Source: Clostridiaceae bacterium | GTDB taxonomy: Bacteria; Bacillota; Clostridia; DSM-8532 | Direction: 5' to 3' | NCBI GenBank assembly: GCA_012521705.1 | Contig: JAAYLX010000041.1 | Span: 1 to 64,000 of the forward strand | DNA length: 64,000 bases | The notes under the pieces: generated by a model | Told to the model about the DNA's origin: nothing | Database searches by the model: none | Seen by the model: only the letters and a program-made list of their open reading frames with translations | In this document: piece by piece, positions 7,729-16,507 of the stretch | Layout of the letters: each line of letters opens with the position of its first letter | Numbering within the stretch: position 1 is the stretch's first letter | Translations under genes and position numbers: made by a program

Positions 7729-10146
7729 ATGTTAAAAATCAAACAAAGGGCACTTGGAATTATTGTATGCATCGCTATAATTGTAGGACAAGTATCTGCA
7801 TTTGCTTTGACCCCTGTCCGGGAATATGTGACAAGAGAGCAGGCTGTTGCCTTAATTCTTGATGCTGTTGGTTTGGGTGCTCTCAATGAAACACCTGATG
7901 ACTTAAGCCGTTTTTCTGACGCGAACGAGGTAAGCCCGGAATATGTAAAATCAGTCGGGATAGCAGTTTCAAACGGAATACTTGCCGGAGCAAACGGAAA
8001 TCTTTTGCCCAAACAGGATGTAACCCGACTGGAATTTGCCATGTTATTAAGCAGGTCAATCCGTGAACTTCCCGACTTGTACGATACACAGCAATACTCC
8101 GATGTTCCTGAGGCCGCTTTTGGAGATGTTAAAAGACTTGCAGGCGCGGGTCTTATGTTTGGTTACGGAGACGGAACATTTGGCATAAATGACTATTTGA
8201 CGGTATCACAACTTGAAGCGATTTTAGGGCGGGTAAAGAATCTGTCTTCAGTAAGACCCCAGGATGATTTTTACTATGCGCTTAATTATGACTGGCTTAC
8301 CAATACAAAATTGCCCTCGGGTTATCCGGGAATGACGTCATTTGATGATGCAGGTCTAAGCAATAATGAGAAGCTTAAGGCCATTGTAAAGGAAGTAACA
8401 GACAAGACCGGTTCCTGGCGTAAAGGGAGTAAAGAACAAAAATTAGCTGATTTTTATAGCACCATAGTTGACACAGAAAGCAGAAACAAGCAAGGTATTG
8501 AACCAATAAAACCTTATCTTGACAGAATAGAACAGGTGGACTCCGCTCAAAAGATGTTGTCACTCTTTGCAGACTTTGAGAATGAGATAGGAGTTAATCC
8601 TTTGTTTGGCTTTTCGCCAAGTGTGGATTTGAAGGACAGCAACCGGTACAGCCTTTACGGTTCGGGTATTTCACCGATTCTGCCAGCATCGTATCTTAAT
8701 ATGGACAATCTTCAGATAAATATGCTCTATGAATCTTTTATCGCCCAGTTGTTCATGTTGACCGGTGACAGCCAGGAAGTTTCTCAGGAAAAAGCGAAAA
8801 ACATCCTCGCCTTGGAGAAACTTTTGGCTCAGAATTCCATGACAAATGAGGAGAGCAGTAAAGTTGAGAATATTTATAACCCATATACCGTTGACCAGTT
8901 GGCGGATATGTTCCCGAATGTTGATTTAAATGCATATATGAAGGAATTGGGTTACAAAGACGTTAAAAGTGTTATTGTCGTTGATCCTAAGCTCATGCAA
9001 AAAACCGGGGAACTGGTATCCGACGAGAATCTGGATATTTTAAAGACCTATGCCATCTACCGGATTGTAATAAGTACAGCAAGCTATTTGTCCAAGGATC
9101 TTGAAAACGCCCTGACTGCGTTTAACAGCACTTTCCTTGGCATAAGCGGCTCATTAAGCGAAGAAGATATTGCCTTTAACCTTTTGAACTCGGTGATGGG
9201 CAGCTACCTTGGCAGAATTTATATTGAAAAATATTTCACTGAAAGCGCCAGGGAGGATGTAACAGACATTGTAAAAGAAATTATTTCAACCTATGAAAAA
9301 CGTATTCAGAAGCTTGACTGGATGAGTGAGACCACCAAAAAGACTGCTATATCAAAACTTAAGGCCTTAAAACTAAAGATAGGTTATCCTGATACCTGGG
9401 AGGATCCTCTCAAAAATATTGAAATCAGGTCCTATGAAGATAATGGATCGCTTCTTGGAAACATTTTCGCCATTACCAGGGCACAGACACAGGAAGCGAA
9501 GAGACTGCTCAGTAAAAAAGTGGATAAAGACTCATGGATTGTTCCGCCACATACCGTAAATGCATTTTATAACTCCACAAGCAATGAGATTATTTTCCCT
9601 GCAGGTATTCTCCAGGCGCCCTTCTATGATGAGAACGCATCAAGGGAGCAGAATTTGGGAGGTATAGGAACTATTATCGCCCACGAGATTACTCATGCAT
9701 TTGACAATAACGGAGCACAGTTCGATAAAAACGGGAATATGGTAAACTGGTGGACCAATGAAGATTATGCCGCTTTCAGGAGAAAATGCACGGATGTTAT
9801 AAATCTGTTTGACGGACTTGAAATAGCTCCGGGATGTATTGTCAGCGGTGAGCTTACCGTATCTGAGAATATAGCTGATATCGGTGCCATGGCATGCATC
9901 CTCGAGATAGCAGGACAAATGCCTGACGCTAATTATGAAGAGCTTTTTGAAAGCTACGCAAGGATATGGCGTTTTACAGGAACAAATCAGATTTATAAGC
10001 TTTTGACATTACAGGACGTGCATGCGCCCAACAAATTCAGGGTAAATCAGGTTTTGAGGAATTTCAAAGAATTCTATGAAACTTACGGTATTCAGCCTGA
10101 AGACAGGATGTATCTGTCCCCGGAAGAAAGAGTTACAGTCTGGTAA
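7729..10146 (+). CDS. Exported SLH-domain M13 (neprilysin/PepO-type) zinc metallopeptidase
   Basis: An 805-aa protein with a signal peptide (about residues 1-26), two to three S-layer homology-like segments (about 30-170, e.g. YVTREQAVALILDAVGL and LFGYGDGTFGINDYL-type text), then an M13 peptidase from about residue 175. Catalytic features are complete: HEITH (652-656), ENIAD (713-717, third zinc ligand) and the family C-terminal ending NKFRVNQVLRNFKEFYETYGI...DRMYL...VW. It should cut peptides outside the cell while held in the wall layer. The gene has a GAGAAAGGGG site and is followed by a strong terminator, so it is monocistronic. M13 enzymes with SLH anchors are less common than lipoprotein or soluble ones. 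Confidence 0.9.
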   Translation: MLKIKQRALGIIVCIAIIVGQVSAFALTPVREYVTREQAVALILDAVGLGALNETPDDLSRFSDANEVSPEYVKSVGIAVSNGILAGANGNLLPKQDVTRLEFAMLLSRSIRELPDLYDTQQYSDVPEAAFGDVKRLAGAGLMFGYGDGTFGINDYLTVSQLEAILGRVKNLSSVRPQDDFYYALNYDWLTNTKLPSGYPGMTSFDDAGLSNNEKLKAIVKEVTDKTGSWRKGSKEQKLADFYSTIVDTESRNKQGIEPIKPYLDRIEQVDSAQKMLSLFADFENEIGVNPLFGFSPSVDLKDSNRYSLYGSGISPILPASYLNMDNLQINMLYESFIAQLFMLTGDSQEVSQEKAKNILALEKLLAQNSMTNEESSKVENIYNPYTVDQLADMFPNVDLNAYMKELGYKDVKSVIVVDPKLMQKTGELVSDENLDILKTYAIYRIVISTASYLSKDLENALTAFNSTFLGISGSLSEEDIAFNLLNSVMGSYLGRIYIEKYFTESAREDVTDIVKEIISTYEKRIQKLDWMSETTKKTAISKLKALKLKIGYPDTWEDPLKNIEIRSYEDNGSLLGNIFAITRAQTQEAKRLLSKKVDKDSWIVPPHTVNAFYNSTSNEIIFPAGILQAPFYDENASREQNLGGIGTIIAHEITHAFDNNGAQFDKNGNMVNWWTNEDYAAFRRKCTDVINLFDGLEIAPGCIVSGELTVSENIADIGAMACILEIAGQMPDANYEELFESYARIWRFTGTNQIYKLLTLQDVHAPNKFRVNQVLRNFKEFYETYGIQPEDRMYLSPEERVTVW

Positions 10147-10187
10147 TGCTTGAAAAGGCTATTACCGACTTCTGAAAGAATAAAAAT

Positions 10188-10229
10188 GCCCCTTCCCAGG
10201 TCCAATATGGATTAGGGAAGGGGCTTTTT
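10188..10229. terminator. Strong terminator, probably bidirectional
   Basis: Ten-base-pair stem GCCCCTTCCC / GGGAAGGGGC with T5 on the plus side and A5 (10182-10186) on the other. It ends the peptidase gene and can also serve the convergent ketopantoate reductase gene. Confidence 0.9.
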
Positions 10230-10297
10230 GCTTATGATAAGATCTGATTCCCCTGAAGTTCTATTTGGTGAACAGTGCTATAAAAATATATCTATTC

Positions 10298-11209
10298 TCA
10301 ATAACGAGCTTCCATAACCTTGATTAAACGGTAAAGCATTTCATTGACAGGGGTTGCGATTCCATGCTTCTTTCCGAGATTTATCACTGCCAGGGCAAAA
10401 CTCTCCACTTCAGTTTTTCGATGGGCTTCTACATCCTGGAGCATGGAAGTTTTCCCGGATGGAGAAAGGGTATTTATAATTCTGAAAATCTCCGAAATAT
10501 CGGATTCATTGAGGTCAATCCCTTCTTTCTGGGCTAACGGCAATACTTCGCGGCTTGCCGATGCCAGAAGTTCGCGGGCCTCAGGTATAGTCTGATATAC
10601 GCCGTAGGGGGCTCCCATAACCGCAGAGGTCTGGTTAATTCCCACATTCATCATGAATTTCCACCACATTTCCCGGAGAATATCTTTCGGGATTTGATGG
10701 CTGATTCCTGCCCGGGAAAATAGATCGGCAACCGGTCCGGCTTTTCCTTTGGCTTCAGGATAGTGCTCCCCGAATACAATTTTGCCATGGGTTGAAAAAC
10801 GCACTTCTCCGTTTTCCCTTGTAGAATCAAGGCCGACACAAAAGCCATGGAGCACTTTTTCACGGCCGAACACGCTGCTTAAATCATTTTCGCTTGTGAT
10901 TCCGTTTAATAGGGAGAGGATAATTGTATTTTTCCCTACAAGGGGTTTGATTGTTTCTATTGCTTCCGGAAGGTGATGTCCTTTGGTTGCAATCAGGATG
11001 AACTCGGCTTCAGGGCTCTCTTTGTCCGGTACAACACAGTCAAAATAATATCTTGATCCGTTAATAAGAATTCCTGTGCTGTATTGTTTAAACCTGTTTT
11101 CATCAACCACTATTTTCACTGAATTCGGGTTCATTTTATGGAAAAGCGATGCATAGGTCGCACCCACTGCGCCAAGGCCGATTATGTGAACTGTTTTTAT
11201 CTCTGACAT
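10298..11209 (-). CDS. 2-dehydropantoate 2-reductase-like protein (ApbA/PanE family)
   Basis: A 303-aa protein starting with a Rossmann dinucleotide motif IIGLGAVGATYASLF (residues 9-23), with SLLNGITSEN and a C-terminal helical domain (WWKFMMNVGINQTSAVMGAPYG). This matches ketopantoate reductases, which use NADPH to make pantoate for CoA synthesis. Family members often act on other 2-oxo acids and no pantothenate genes are adjacent, so panE identity is not certain. A GAGGGG site lies 8 bases before the ATG at 11209. It is a single-gene unit. Confidence 0.85.
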   Translation of the reverse strand: MSEIKTVHIIGLGAVGATYASLFHKMNPNSVKIVVDENRFKQYSTGILINGSRYYFDCVVPDKESPEAEFILIATKGHHLPEAIETIKPLVGKNTIILSLLNGITSENDLSSVFGREKVLHGFCVGLDSTRENGEVRFSTHGKIVFGEHYPEAKGKAGPVADLFSRAGISHQIPKDILREMWWKFMMNVGINQTSAVMGAPYGVYQTIPEARELLASASREVLPLAQKEGIDLNESDISEIFRIINTLSPSGKTSMLQDVEAHRKTEVESFALAVINLGKKHGIATPVNEMLYRLIKVMEARY

Positions 11210-11351
11210 TGTATATTCCCCTCTAAAAGTATTATCGTTGACTTTTTGCTATTATACCATTTAAAATCATCATTGGGACAAATATATTTTGTAATTAGAT
11301 GAATATTTTCTTTTATTGGGTTATAATTGAAGAAAAATGGAGAGTTAAACT

Positions 11352-11459
11352 ATGACATTTGATAAAAATACAACAAGAATTATCGCATCAATTTTGGCGG
11401 GTGTTTTGGCTGTATCCATGATCCTCAGCATCGTACTTTCAGGTAATTATTCTTACTGA
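11352..11459 (+). CDS. 35-aa single-helix membrane peptide
   Basis: A short open frame with GGAGAG 7 bases before ATG and a TATAAT at 11322-11327. The product begins MTFDKNTTRIIASILAG and continues as one hydrophobic helix (about residues 9-30) with a short polar tail, NYSY. The basic-then-hydrophobic layout suggests a membrane peptide with its N-terminus inside. I do not recognise a family; small peptides of this shape are frequent in clostridia and often missed. It lies between divergent ketopantoate reductase and downstream glucosidase genes. Confidence 0.5.
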   Translation: MTFDKNTTRIIASILAGVLAVSMILSIVLSGNYSY

Positions 11460-11605
11460 TATGTATTTCATCCATACAGGCAAAACAGTTACCTTCATAT
11501 TCGCATAATAAGTGTTAACTAACAGATGCCCAACATTCCTTTGTGGGGTTTTTCTTTGTTAAGATTTGTAACAGCAAATACAGGCTTGGAAAGGATGATT
11601 TTAAG

Positions 11606-13252
11606 TTGAATAAAAAATGGTGGAAAGAAGCTGTTGTTTACCAGATTTATCCCCGCAGTTTCAAGGACAGCAATGGTGACGGAATAGGTGATCTCCGTGG
11701 AGTGATTGAGAAACTGGATTACTTGAAAGACCTCGGTATAGATGTAATCTGGCTCAATCCTATTTACTCTTCACCCAATGATGATAATGGATATGACATT
11801 TCCGATTATTACAGCATCATGTCTGAATTCGGCACAATGGAAGATTTCGACGAGCTTCTTGATGAAGCTCACAAACGTGGAATAAAGATTGTTATGGACC
11901 TCGTAGTTAATCATACATCCGATGAACATAAATGGTTTGTTGAGTCAAGGAGTTCCCGCGATAATCCTTACAGGGATTACTATATCTGGCGTGACGGTAA
12001 AAACGGCAAAGAACCCAACAACTGGGCTGGCGAGTTCACCCCCTCCGCCTGGGAATATGATGAGAAAACGGGCCAGTACTACCTTCACCTGTTTTCAAAA
12101 AAACAGCCCGATCTTAACTGGGAACATGAACCCGTTCGCAAGGCAGTTTATGAGATGATGCATTTCTGGTTTAAGAAGGGAATCGACGGCTTCCGCATGG
12201 ACGTCATAAACCTGATTAAGAAACCCGCAGGCCTTCCTGATTCAAAGCTTGCCCCCAATACACCCTATGGATATGTTTATGACGGAAAACTTTATGCAAA
12301 CAACCCCGGTTTACTTGATTTCCTGCAGGAGATGAACAGAAATGTGCTGTCCAAATACGACTGCATGACTGTGGGTGAAGCGGTACATATTACCCCTGAG
12401 ATTGCAGTGGATTACGTCAAAGAGGATAACAAAGCCCTTAATATGGTCTTTCATTTCGAAGTGATGGACCTTAAGGAGAATTTTGACCTGGTCCGTTTTA
12501 AGGAAATCCAGCAAAAATGGTATGACGGCATAATTCCTCATGGAGGCTGGAACAGCCAGTACCTGAACAATCATGACCAACCCAGACAGGTTTCCATATA
12601 TGGCAACGATAAAGAATACCGTGTATTGTCTGCCAAATTGCTGGGAACAATGATTCATACTCTTCCGGGCACACCTTACGTTTACCAGGGTGAAGAGATA
12701 GGAATGACCAATTGTGAGTTTGAATCCATAAAGGAATATAACGATATTCACGCCCGATTCAAATATGACCAGATGGTTAAAAAAGGGATGAGCGAAGAGG
12801 ATGCCTTAAAATGGCTAAATAAATACAGCAGGGAACATGGCCGCACACCCATGCAGTGGGATGATACTGAAAATGCGGGTTTTTCCACCGGAAAACCATG
12901 GCTCAAAGTAAATCCCAATTACAAAAACATAAATGTAAAGGCGGCGCTGGCCGATCCCAACAGTATATTCTACCACTACAAGAAGCTGATTTCTCTTCGG
13001 AAGAATAATGAAGTAATGGTATATGGCGACTTTAAAGATCTTCTTCCGGAACATCCACAGATTTATGCCTATACCAGAACCACAGCTTTTGCAAAATGGC
13101 TGATCCTTCTCAATTTCTCCGCGACTGAAATTGATGCTGAGCTTGATATCAATGCTGAGGGCAAGGTTGTGCTTTCCAACTATCCGGACTACAAGGGAAA
13201 AGGCAGAGTTGCACATTTAAGGCCCTATGAAGCAGTAATACTTGAATTGTAA
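11606..13252 (+). CDS. Alpha-glucosidase, oligo-1,6-glucosidase type (GH13)
   Basis: A cytoplasmic GH13 enzyme of 548 aa. The N-terminus KWWKEAVVYQIYPRSFKDSNGDGIGDL is typical. Catalytic residues are Asp199 (GFRMDVIN), Glu258 (TVGEAV) and Asp324 (NNHDQPR). Val200 just after the nucleophile is the residue linked to cleavage of alpha-1,6 bonds (isomaltose, panose) in the characterised oligo-1,6-glucosidases; maltases carry another residue there. The preferred start is TTG 11606 with AAAGGATG upstream, giving a product that begins at the conserved part; the in-frame ATG at 11543 would add 21 unconserved residues. No sugar transporter or regulator is adjacent. It may work on dextrins or intracellular glycogen products. 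Confidence 0.88.
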   Translation: MNKKWWKEAVVYQIYPRSFKDSNGDGIGDLRGVIEKLDYLKDLGIDVIWLNPIYSSPNDDNGYDISDYYSIMSEFGTMEDFDELLDEAHKRGIKIVMDLVVNHTSDEHKWFVESRSSRDNPYRDYYIWRDGKNGKEPNNWAGEFTPSAWEYDEKTGQYYLHLFSKKQPDLNWEHEPVRKAVYEMMHFWFKKGIDGFRMDVINLIKKPAGLPDSKLAPNTPYGYVYDGKLYANNPGLLDFLQEMNRNVLSKYDCMTVGEAVHITPEIAVDYVKEDNKALNMVFHFEVMDLKENFDLVRFKEIQQKWYDGIIPHGGWNSQYLNNHDQPRQVSIYGNDKEYRVLSAKLLGTMIHTLPGTPYVYQGEEIGMTNCEFESIKEYNDIHARFKYDQMVKKGMSEEDALKWLNKYSREHGRTPMQWDDTENAGFSTGKPWLKVNPNYKNINVKAALADPNSIFYHYKKLISLRKNNEVMVYGDFKDLLPEHPQIYAYTRTTAFAKWLILLNFSATEIDAELDINAEGKVVLSNYPDYKGKGRVAHLRPYEAVILEL

Positions 13253-13350
13253 ATCAGAAACACCCTATAAAGGGCAAATGCCTGGTCATCAATTTTCTAA
13301 GAACGAGAGTACTAAATTAAACTTTGATACGGGAATAAAACAGTCTGAAT

Positions 13351-13379
13351 ATGAGACAGGCAACCGCTGCCTGTCTCAT
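13351..13379. terminator. Hairpin between convergent genes, likely terminator
   Basis: Twelve-base-pair stem ATGAGACAGGCA / TGCCTGTCTCAT. The T-tract is poor on both sides, so it may act weakly in both directions. Confidence 0.5.
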
Positions 13380-13396
13380 TCTTATTCTCATCGCAG

Positions 13397-13588
13397 TCAA
13401 TCATCTGAAAAAGTAGTATGCCTTTTTCCGTCATATCTGATGGGATTAGCCTTTTCTTTCGTATGCTTTGCTTTTCCCTGAAGCTCGGGTACGGGGAAAG
13501 TTTCGTTTCTTTCAAAATGTTGTTTTTTGTTACTTTCAGTTCCGTGGGGCTCGCTTGGATCAGGCCGCCTCATTCCTTTTTTGGCCAT
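13397..13588 (-). CDS. Small basic hydrophilic protein, 63 aa
   Basis: The frame starts MAKKGMRRPDPSEP behind a GAAAGGAG site 8 bases upstream of the ATG, one of the best ribosome sites in this window. The product is rich in Lys, Glu, Pro and His, with a middle part VPELQGKAKHTKEKANPI that I believe recurs in small conserved clostridial proteins; I cannot name the function. No membrane segment or cysteine is present, and it is probably disordered. It lies divergently from the SPOCS gene and could be a spore- or stress-related small protein, which is only a guess. Confidence 0.55.
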   Translation of the reverse strand: MAKKGMRRPDPSEPHGTESNKKQHFERNETFPVPELQGKAKHTKEKANPIRYDGKRHTTFSDD

Positions 13589-13799
13589 AAATCACACTCC
13601 TTTCAAAAGAATAGTCTTTGACGTTTCCTCAAAAAGCATTCAAATACCCATAATGCGCTTTAACAGAGCCTTCATCAAAATTTTAAAAGAGGAATCCTCA
13701 GCAGTAACAACTTTGGACTAGCCGGAATAGTATGTATTGAGCTTGTTCGACAAAAAAGACAAGCTGCAAAAAACAATGGAATTAGAAAGGAGTGAAACA

Positions 13800-14471
13800 A
13801 TGAAAAAGAAGATCCTTCAGGTTCCTGTTGTTGTAGGAAAAGGTTCTGCACAGTTTTTCATTGAGAAGGACGTTAAAATTTCACCTCCCAGTCCGCCTAT
13901 CTATAAGATTGAAAAAATCGATAAGTGGGTGGAAGTATATGACTGCCACGTAATACCCGGCAAGGTGATATTTAACGCCTTCCTGTGGAAGAACATTGCT
14001 TATAAAACTGTGGAGGATGTACACGATGGAATCGTCAACGGACCTATCTTCCATGCTACCTTCAAGATTCCTTTCGGCGGTTTCGTAGAAATCGATCCGA
14101 TCGGATGCGACAAGGTTAAGGAAGGCGATAAAGCTGAATTGCTTGAGGCGTTCGTTGAGGGTGAAAAGGACTTCCTGCACGGTGAAACCTACTGCAAGGG
14201 CGTAAAGGTATTTGAGAAACTTCTCGAAAAAGACGTCGTCAAACTCGTCTTCAAGGTTGTAAGAACTGAACACATTCCCGTAGTCTGCGACGAAGAAGAC
14301 AAGAAAGACGACAAGAAAGACAAATGCGACAAGAAATATGACGACAAATATGATGACAAGAAAGAAGACAAGAAGGACTGGAGAGACGATGGTTACTACG
14401 ACAAGTACGATGACAAACGTTACGACTGTCGTGGTGACTACTACGCCAAGTGCCGTGGCTTCTATAAATAA
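13800..14471 (+). CDS. SPOCS (DUF3794) domain protein with Lys/Asp-rich tail
   Basis: A 223-aa protein. Residues about 10-160 match the SPOCS domain found in spore coat and cortex-related proteins of clostridia (KIEKIDKWVEVYDCHVIPGKVIFNA, then FHATFKIPFGGFVEIDPIGC). From about 165 to the end it is a low-complexity tail of Lys, Asp and Tyr with a few Cys (DKKDDKKDKCDKKYDDKYDD). The start is ATG 13800, with AGAAAGGAGTG just upstream; the longer frame from 13737 has no site. It is monocistronic with a strong terminator. A role at the spore surface or in a self-assembling layer is inferred from the domain only. Confidence 0.8.
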   Translation: MKKKILQVPVVVGKGSAQFFIEKDVKISPPSPPIYKIEKIDKWVEVYDCHVIPGKVIFNAFLWKNIAYKTVEDVHDGIVNGPIFHATFKIPFGGFVEIDPIGCDKVKEGDKAELLEAFVEGEKDFLHGETYCKGVKVFEKLLEKDVVKLVFKVVRTEHIPVVCDEEDKKDDKKDKCDKKYDDKYDDKKEDKKDWRDDGYYDKYDDKRYDCRGDYYAKCRGFYK

Positions 14472-14487
14472 TAATACTTCATTTTCA

Positions 14488-14515
14488 GGGCTGCGTTGAA
14501 CCGCAGCCCTTTTTT
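14488..14515 (+). terminator. Intrinsic terminator of the SPOCS gene
   Basis: Stem GGGCTGCG / CGCAGCCC, loop TTGAAC, then six T. Confidence 0.93.
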
Positions 14516-14725
14516 ATATTTCATATTAATTCTGAGAGAATTATATATGTGTTCTGTGTCTATGCTTTTAAGTACATTTGGAAACTTCATGATTTCTTTT
14601 AAGCACTTCTTAGCGCCTGAGAGGATGCGGCAGAAAGATTTAAGTAATATTCTATGTAATTAGTTGATTATTTTTCCAATATCTTATAAAATTTTTCCTG
14701 CTTTGGAGTTAATATATAAATAGGA

Positions 14726-14741
14726 TTGACCGGGTGGTCAA
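14726..14741. promoter_or_regulatory. Palindromic operator, probably for the operon's TetR protein
   Basis: TTGACC-GGGT-GGTCAA, perfect six-base arms, at the start of the efflux-type operon that encodes a TetR regulator as its second gene. A TATAAA -10-like box lies at 14715-14720, so a bound repressor would sit on the transcription start. This form resembles known TetR-family operators. Confidence 0.6.
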
Positions 14742-15747
14742 AATAACTGAAAAGAGTTCAGTGGTTAATATGAAAGACAAAAATACTATAGTTTCTGCAC
14801 AGATTAATGCTGCAAAATCCCAGCTTGAAAGCACTGACAAAAGCAATTACGCAAACCAGATAGAAGTGGCGGCTCTCCGGGTAGCACAGGCTGAAACAGC
14901 AAAAAATACTGCCCAACGTAACTTTGACAATGCAAAAATACTTTTTGATGCAGGAGTATTGAGCAATGAAGAATATCTCAACGCAAAGGATGCCTTAGAT
15001 GCCGCCGAGCTGACTCTGAAGGAAGCAAACCTCCTGCTTGAAGAAGCCAGAAAAGGAGCTCCTGCCCACGTTAAAAAAGCATATGCTTCCCAGCTTGAAC
15101 AGGCCGTTATCCTGAAGGAGACCATATTAAAAACAATGGAAAAGCAAAAGCTTCTATCTCCGGCAGACGGGGTTATACTTGAAGTATTCATTGAGGATAA
15201 CCAGATTGCCGCACCCGGGATTCCGGCGTTTGAAATAGGGGATACATCCGATCTTGAGATTGAGGCCAATATATTGTCCGAGGAAAGCTACAAGGTTGAA
15301 ACAGGCGATGAGGTTGAAATTACAGGAGATTTTCTGGAAGATTCGGTTTTGAAGGGCAGGATTTCAAAAATAGCTCCTGTTGCCAGGGACATTACTTCGA
15401 CCCTGGGAGTAAACCAAAAAAGAGTACAGGTTATAGTTGATTTAGATGACAGTACTTTATTGAAACCCAATTTTAATGTTAGTATTAAGATTGTTACCGA
15501 GGTCAGGGAAGATACAATTGCTGTTCCGGAAAGCGCGGTCTTTGATTATGAGGGAGAAACATGCGTATTTGTGGTGCAGGATGGGAAGGCGGCAATAAGA
15601 AGAATCACAAAAGGACTTGAGGGGGACCGGCTCATCGAGGTAACGGAAGGCCTGACCGAAGGGGAACTCATACTCGTAAAACCCGACAACAGCATTAAAG
15701 AGGGAGTTAGAATTATTTCGGAAGAAACTGTAACTCAGAAAGAATAG
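14734..15747 (+). CDS. HlyD/RND-type membrane fusion protein lacking its N-terminal part
   Basis: A 337-aa periplasmic-adaptor-like protein. It has a coiled-coil hairpin (about residues 20-140, e.g. RVAQAETAKNTAQRNFDNAK), the second half of the lipoyl domain (LLSPADGVILEVFIEDNQIAAPGIPAFEIG), and beta-barrel and membrane-proximal domains to the end (AVPESAVF, EGLTEGELILVKP). Missing are the N-terminal membrane anchor or signal and the first lipoyl half, normally 60-100 residues; the 210 bases upstream hold them in no frame. Without them export or anchoring is doubtful, so it may be a decayed gene. The start is uncertain: GTG 14734 lies inside the operator, and ATG 14770 is the alternative. It forms an operon with TetR and TolC-like genes. 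Confidence 0.7.
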   Translation: MVKITEKSSVVNMKDKNTIVSAQINAAKSQLESTDKSNYANQIEVAALRVAQAETAKNTAQRNFDNAKILFDAGVLSNEEYLNAKDALDAAELTLKEANLLLEEARKGAPAHVKKAYASQLEQAVILKETILKTMEKQKLLSPADGVILEVFIEDNQIAAPGIPAFEIGDTSDLEIEANILSEESYKVETGDEVEITGDFLEDSVLKGRISKIAPVARDITSTLGVNQKRVQVIVDLDDSTLLKPNFNVSIKIVTEVREDTIAVPESAVFDYEGETCVFVVQDGKAAIRRITKGLEGDRLIEVTEGLTEGELILVKPDNSIKEGVRIISEETVTQKE

Positions 15748-15778
15748 TTAAAATTATACGGGACACAGGTGAAGGGAT

Positions 15779-16420
15779 ATGAACCAGGTTTTTGAGAGTT
15801 TACCTCAGGATAAAAAACAAAAGATTATTGATGCCTGTATAGCGGAGTTTGCAGCAAACGGCTATGACAGAGCTTCCACGAATGCCATAGTGCAGAATGC
15901 AGGTATTTCTAAAGGCGCGCTTTTCTATTATTTTGGAAGCAAAAAGGACCTGTTTCTGTATATCTTCAACTATTCAATTGAAAAACTGATGAAATATTAT
16001 TATAAAGTTAAAGACATGCAGCCCGCGGACGCAATAGAAAGACTGACCTGGTACACCAAACTTAAGCTGAAAGTGTTCCTTAAGGAGCCAGTTATGTCCA
16101 AACTGATTGTCGATACAGTAACCAATATGCCAGAGGAACTGAGGGTTGAACTTGAAGACATGGTGAGAGGCATGTATGCGACCTACCTTCCAATGATGAT
16201 GGGAAATATAGATGACTCTAATTTCAGGGAGGGTGTGGACAAAAAAAGAGCAGTGGAGATTATCTCAATCTTTATCGACGGTTATACTGAAAAGTATCTG
16301 AAGGCAGCCAGAAAGCTTTCTTATGAGGCTGTGATAAACGATTTGGACAATATTATGGATGAATACTATAAATATCTTGAGATTTTGAAATATGGCATAT
16401 ACAAAAGTCCGCAGACCTGA
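15779..16420 (+). CDS. TetR/AcrR-family transcriptional regulator
   Basis: A 213-aa regulator. The N-terminal helix-turn-helix (about residues 10-58) has the family form KKQKIIDACIAEFAANGYDRAS followed by IVQNAGISKGALFYYFGSKKDL. The C-terminal ligand domain is helical and variable. It lies 31 bases after the membrane fusion gene and before the TolC-like gene, so it very likely represses its own operon through the palindrome at 14726-14741. A weak GAAGGG site precedes ATG 15779. The inducer is unknown. Confidence 0.9.
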   Translation: MNQVFESLPQDKKQKIIDACIAEFAANGYDRASTNAIVQNAGISKGALFYYFGSKKDLFLYIFNYSIEKLMKYYYKVKDMQPADAIERLTWYTKLKLKVFLKEPVMSKLIVDTVTNMPEELRVELEDMVRGMYATYLPMMMGNIDDSNFREGVDKKRAVEIISIFIDGYTEKYLKAARKLSYEAVINDLDNIMDEYYKYLEILKYGIYKSPQT

Positions 16421-16507
16421 CAGGTTTGTTGACAGAACCATCAAATAAACTTAGAATAACCGTAAATGACGGTAATTTGCTGGCAACAGCATCGGGAGGT
16501 TAGAACT

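Noticed and set aside
13397-13621. Plus-strand open frames opposite the small basic protein
   Set aside because: They lack ribosome sites, whereas the minus-strand frame has a very good one.
13737-13799. N-terminal extension of the SPOCS protein
   Set aside because: The strong AGAAAGGAG site is directly before ATG 13800, so translation should begin there.
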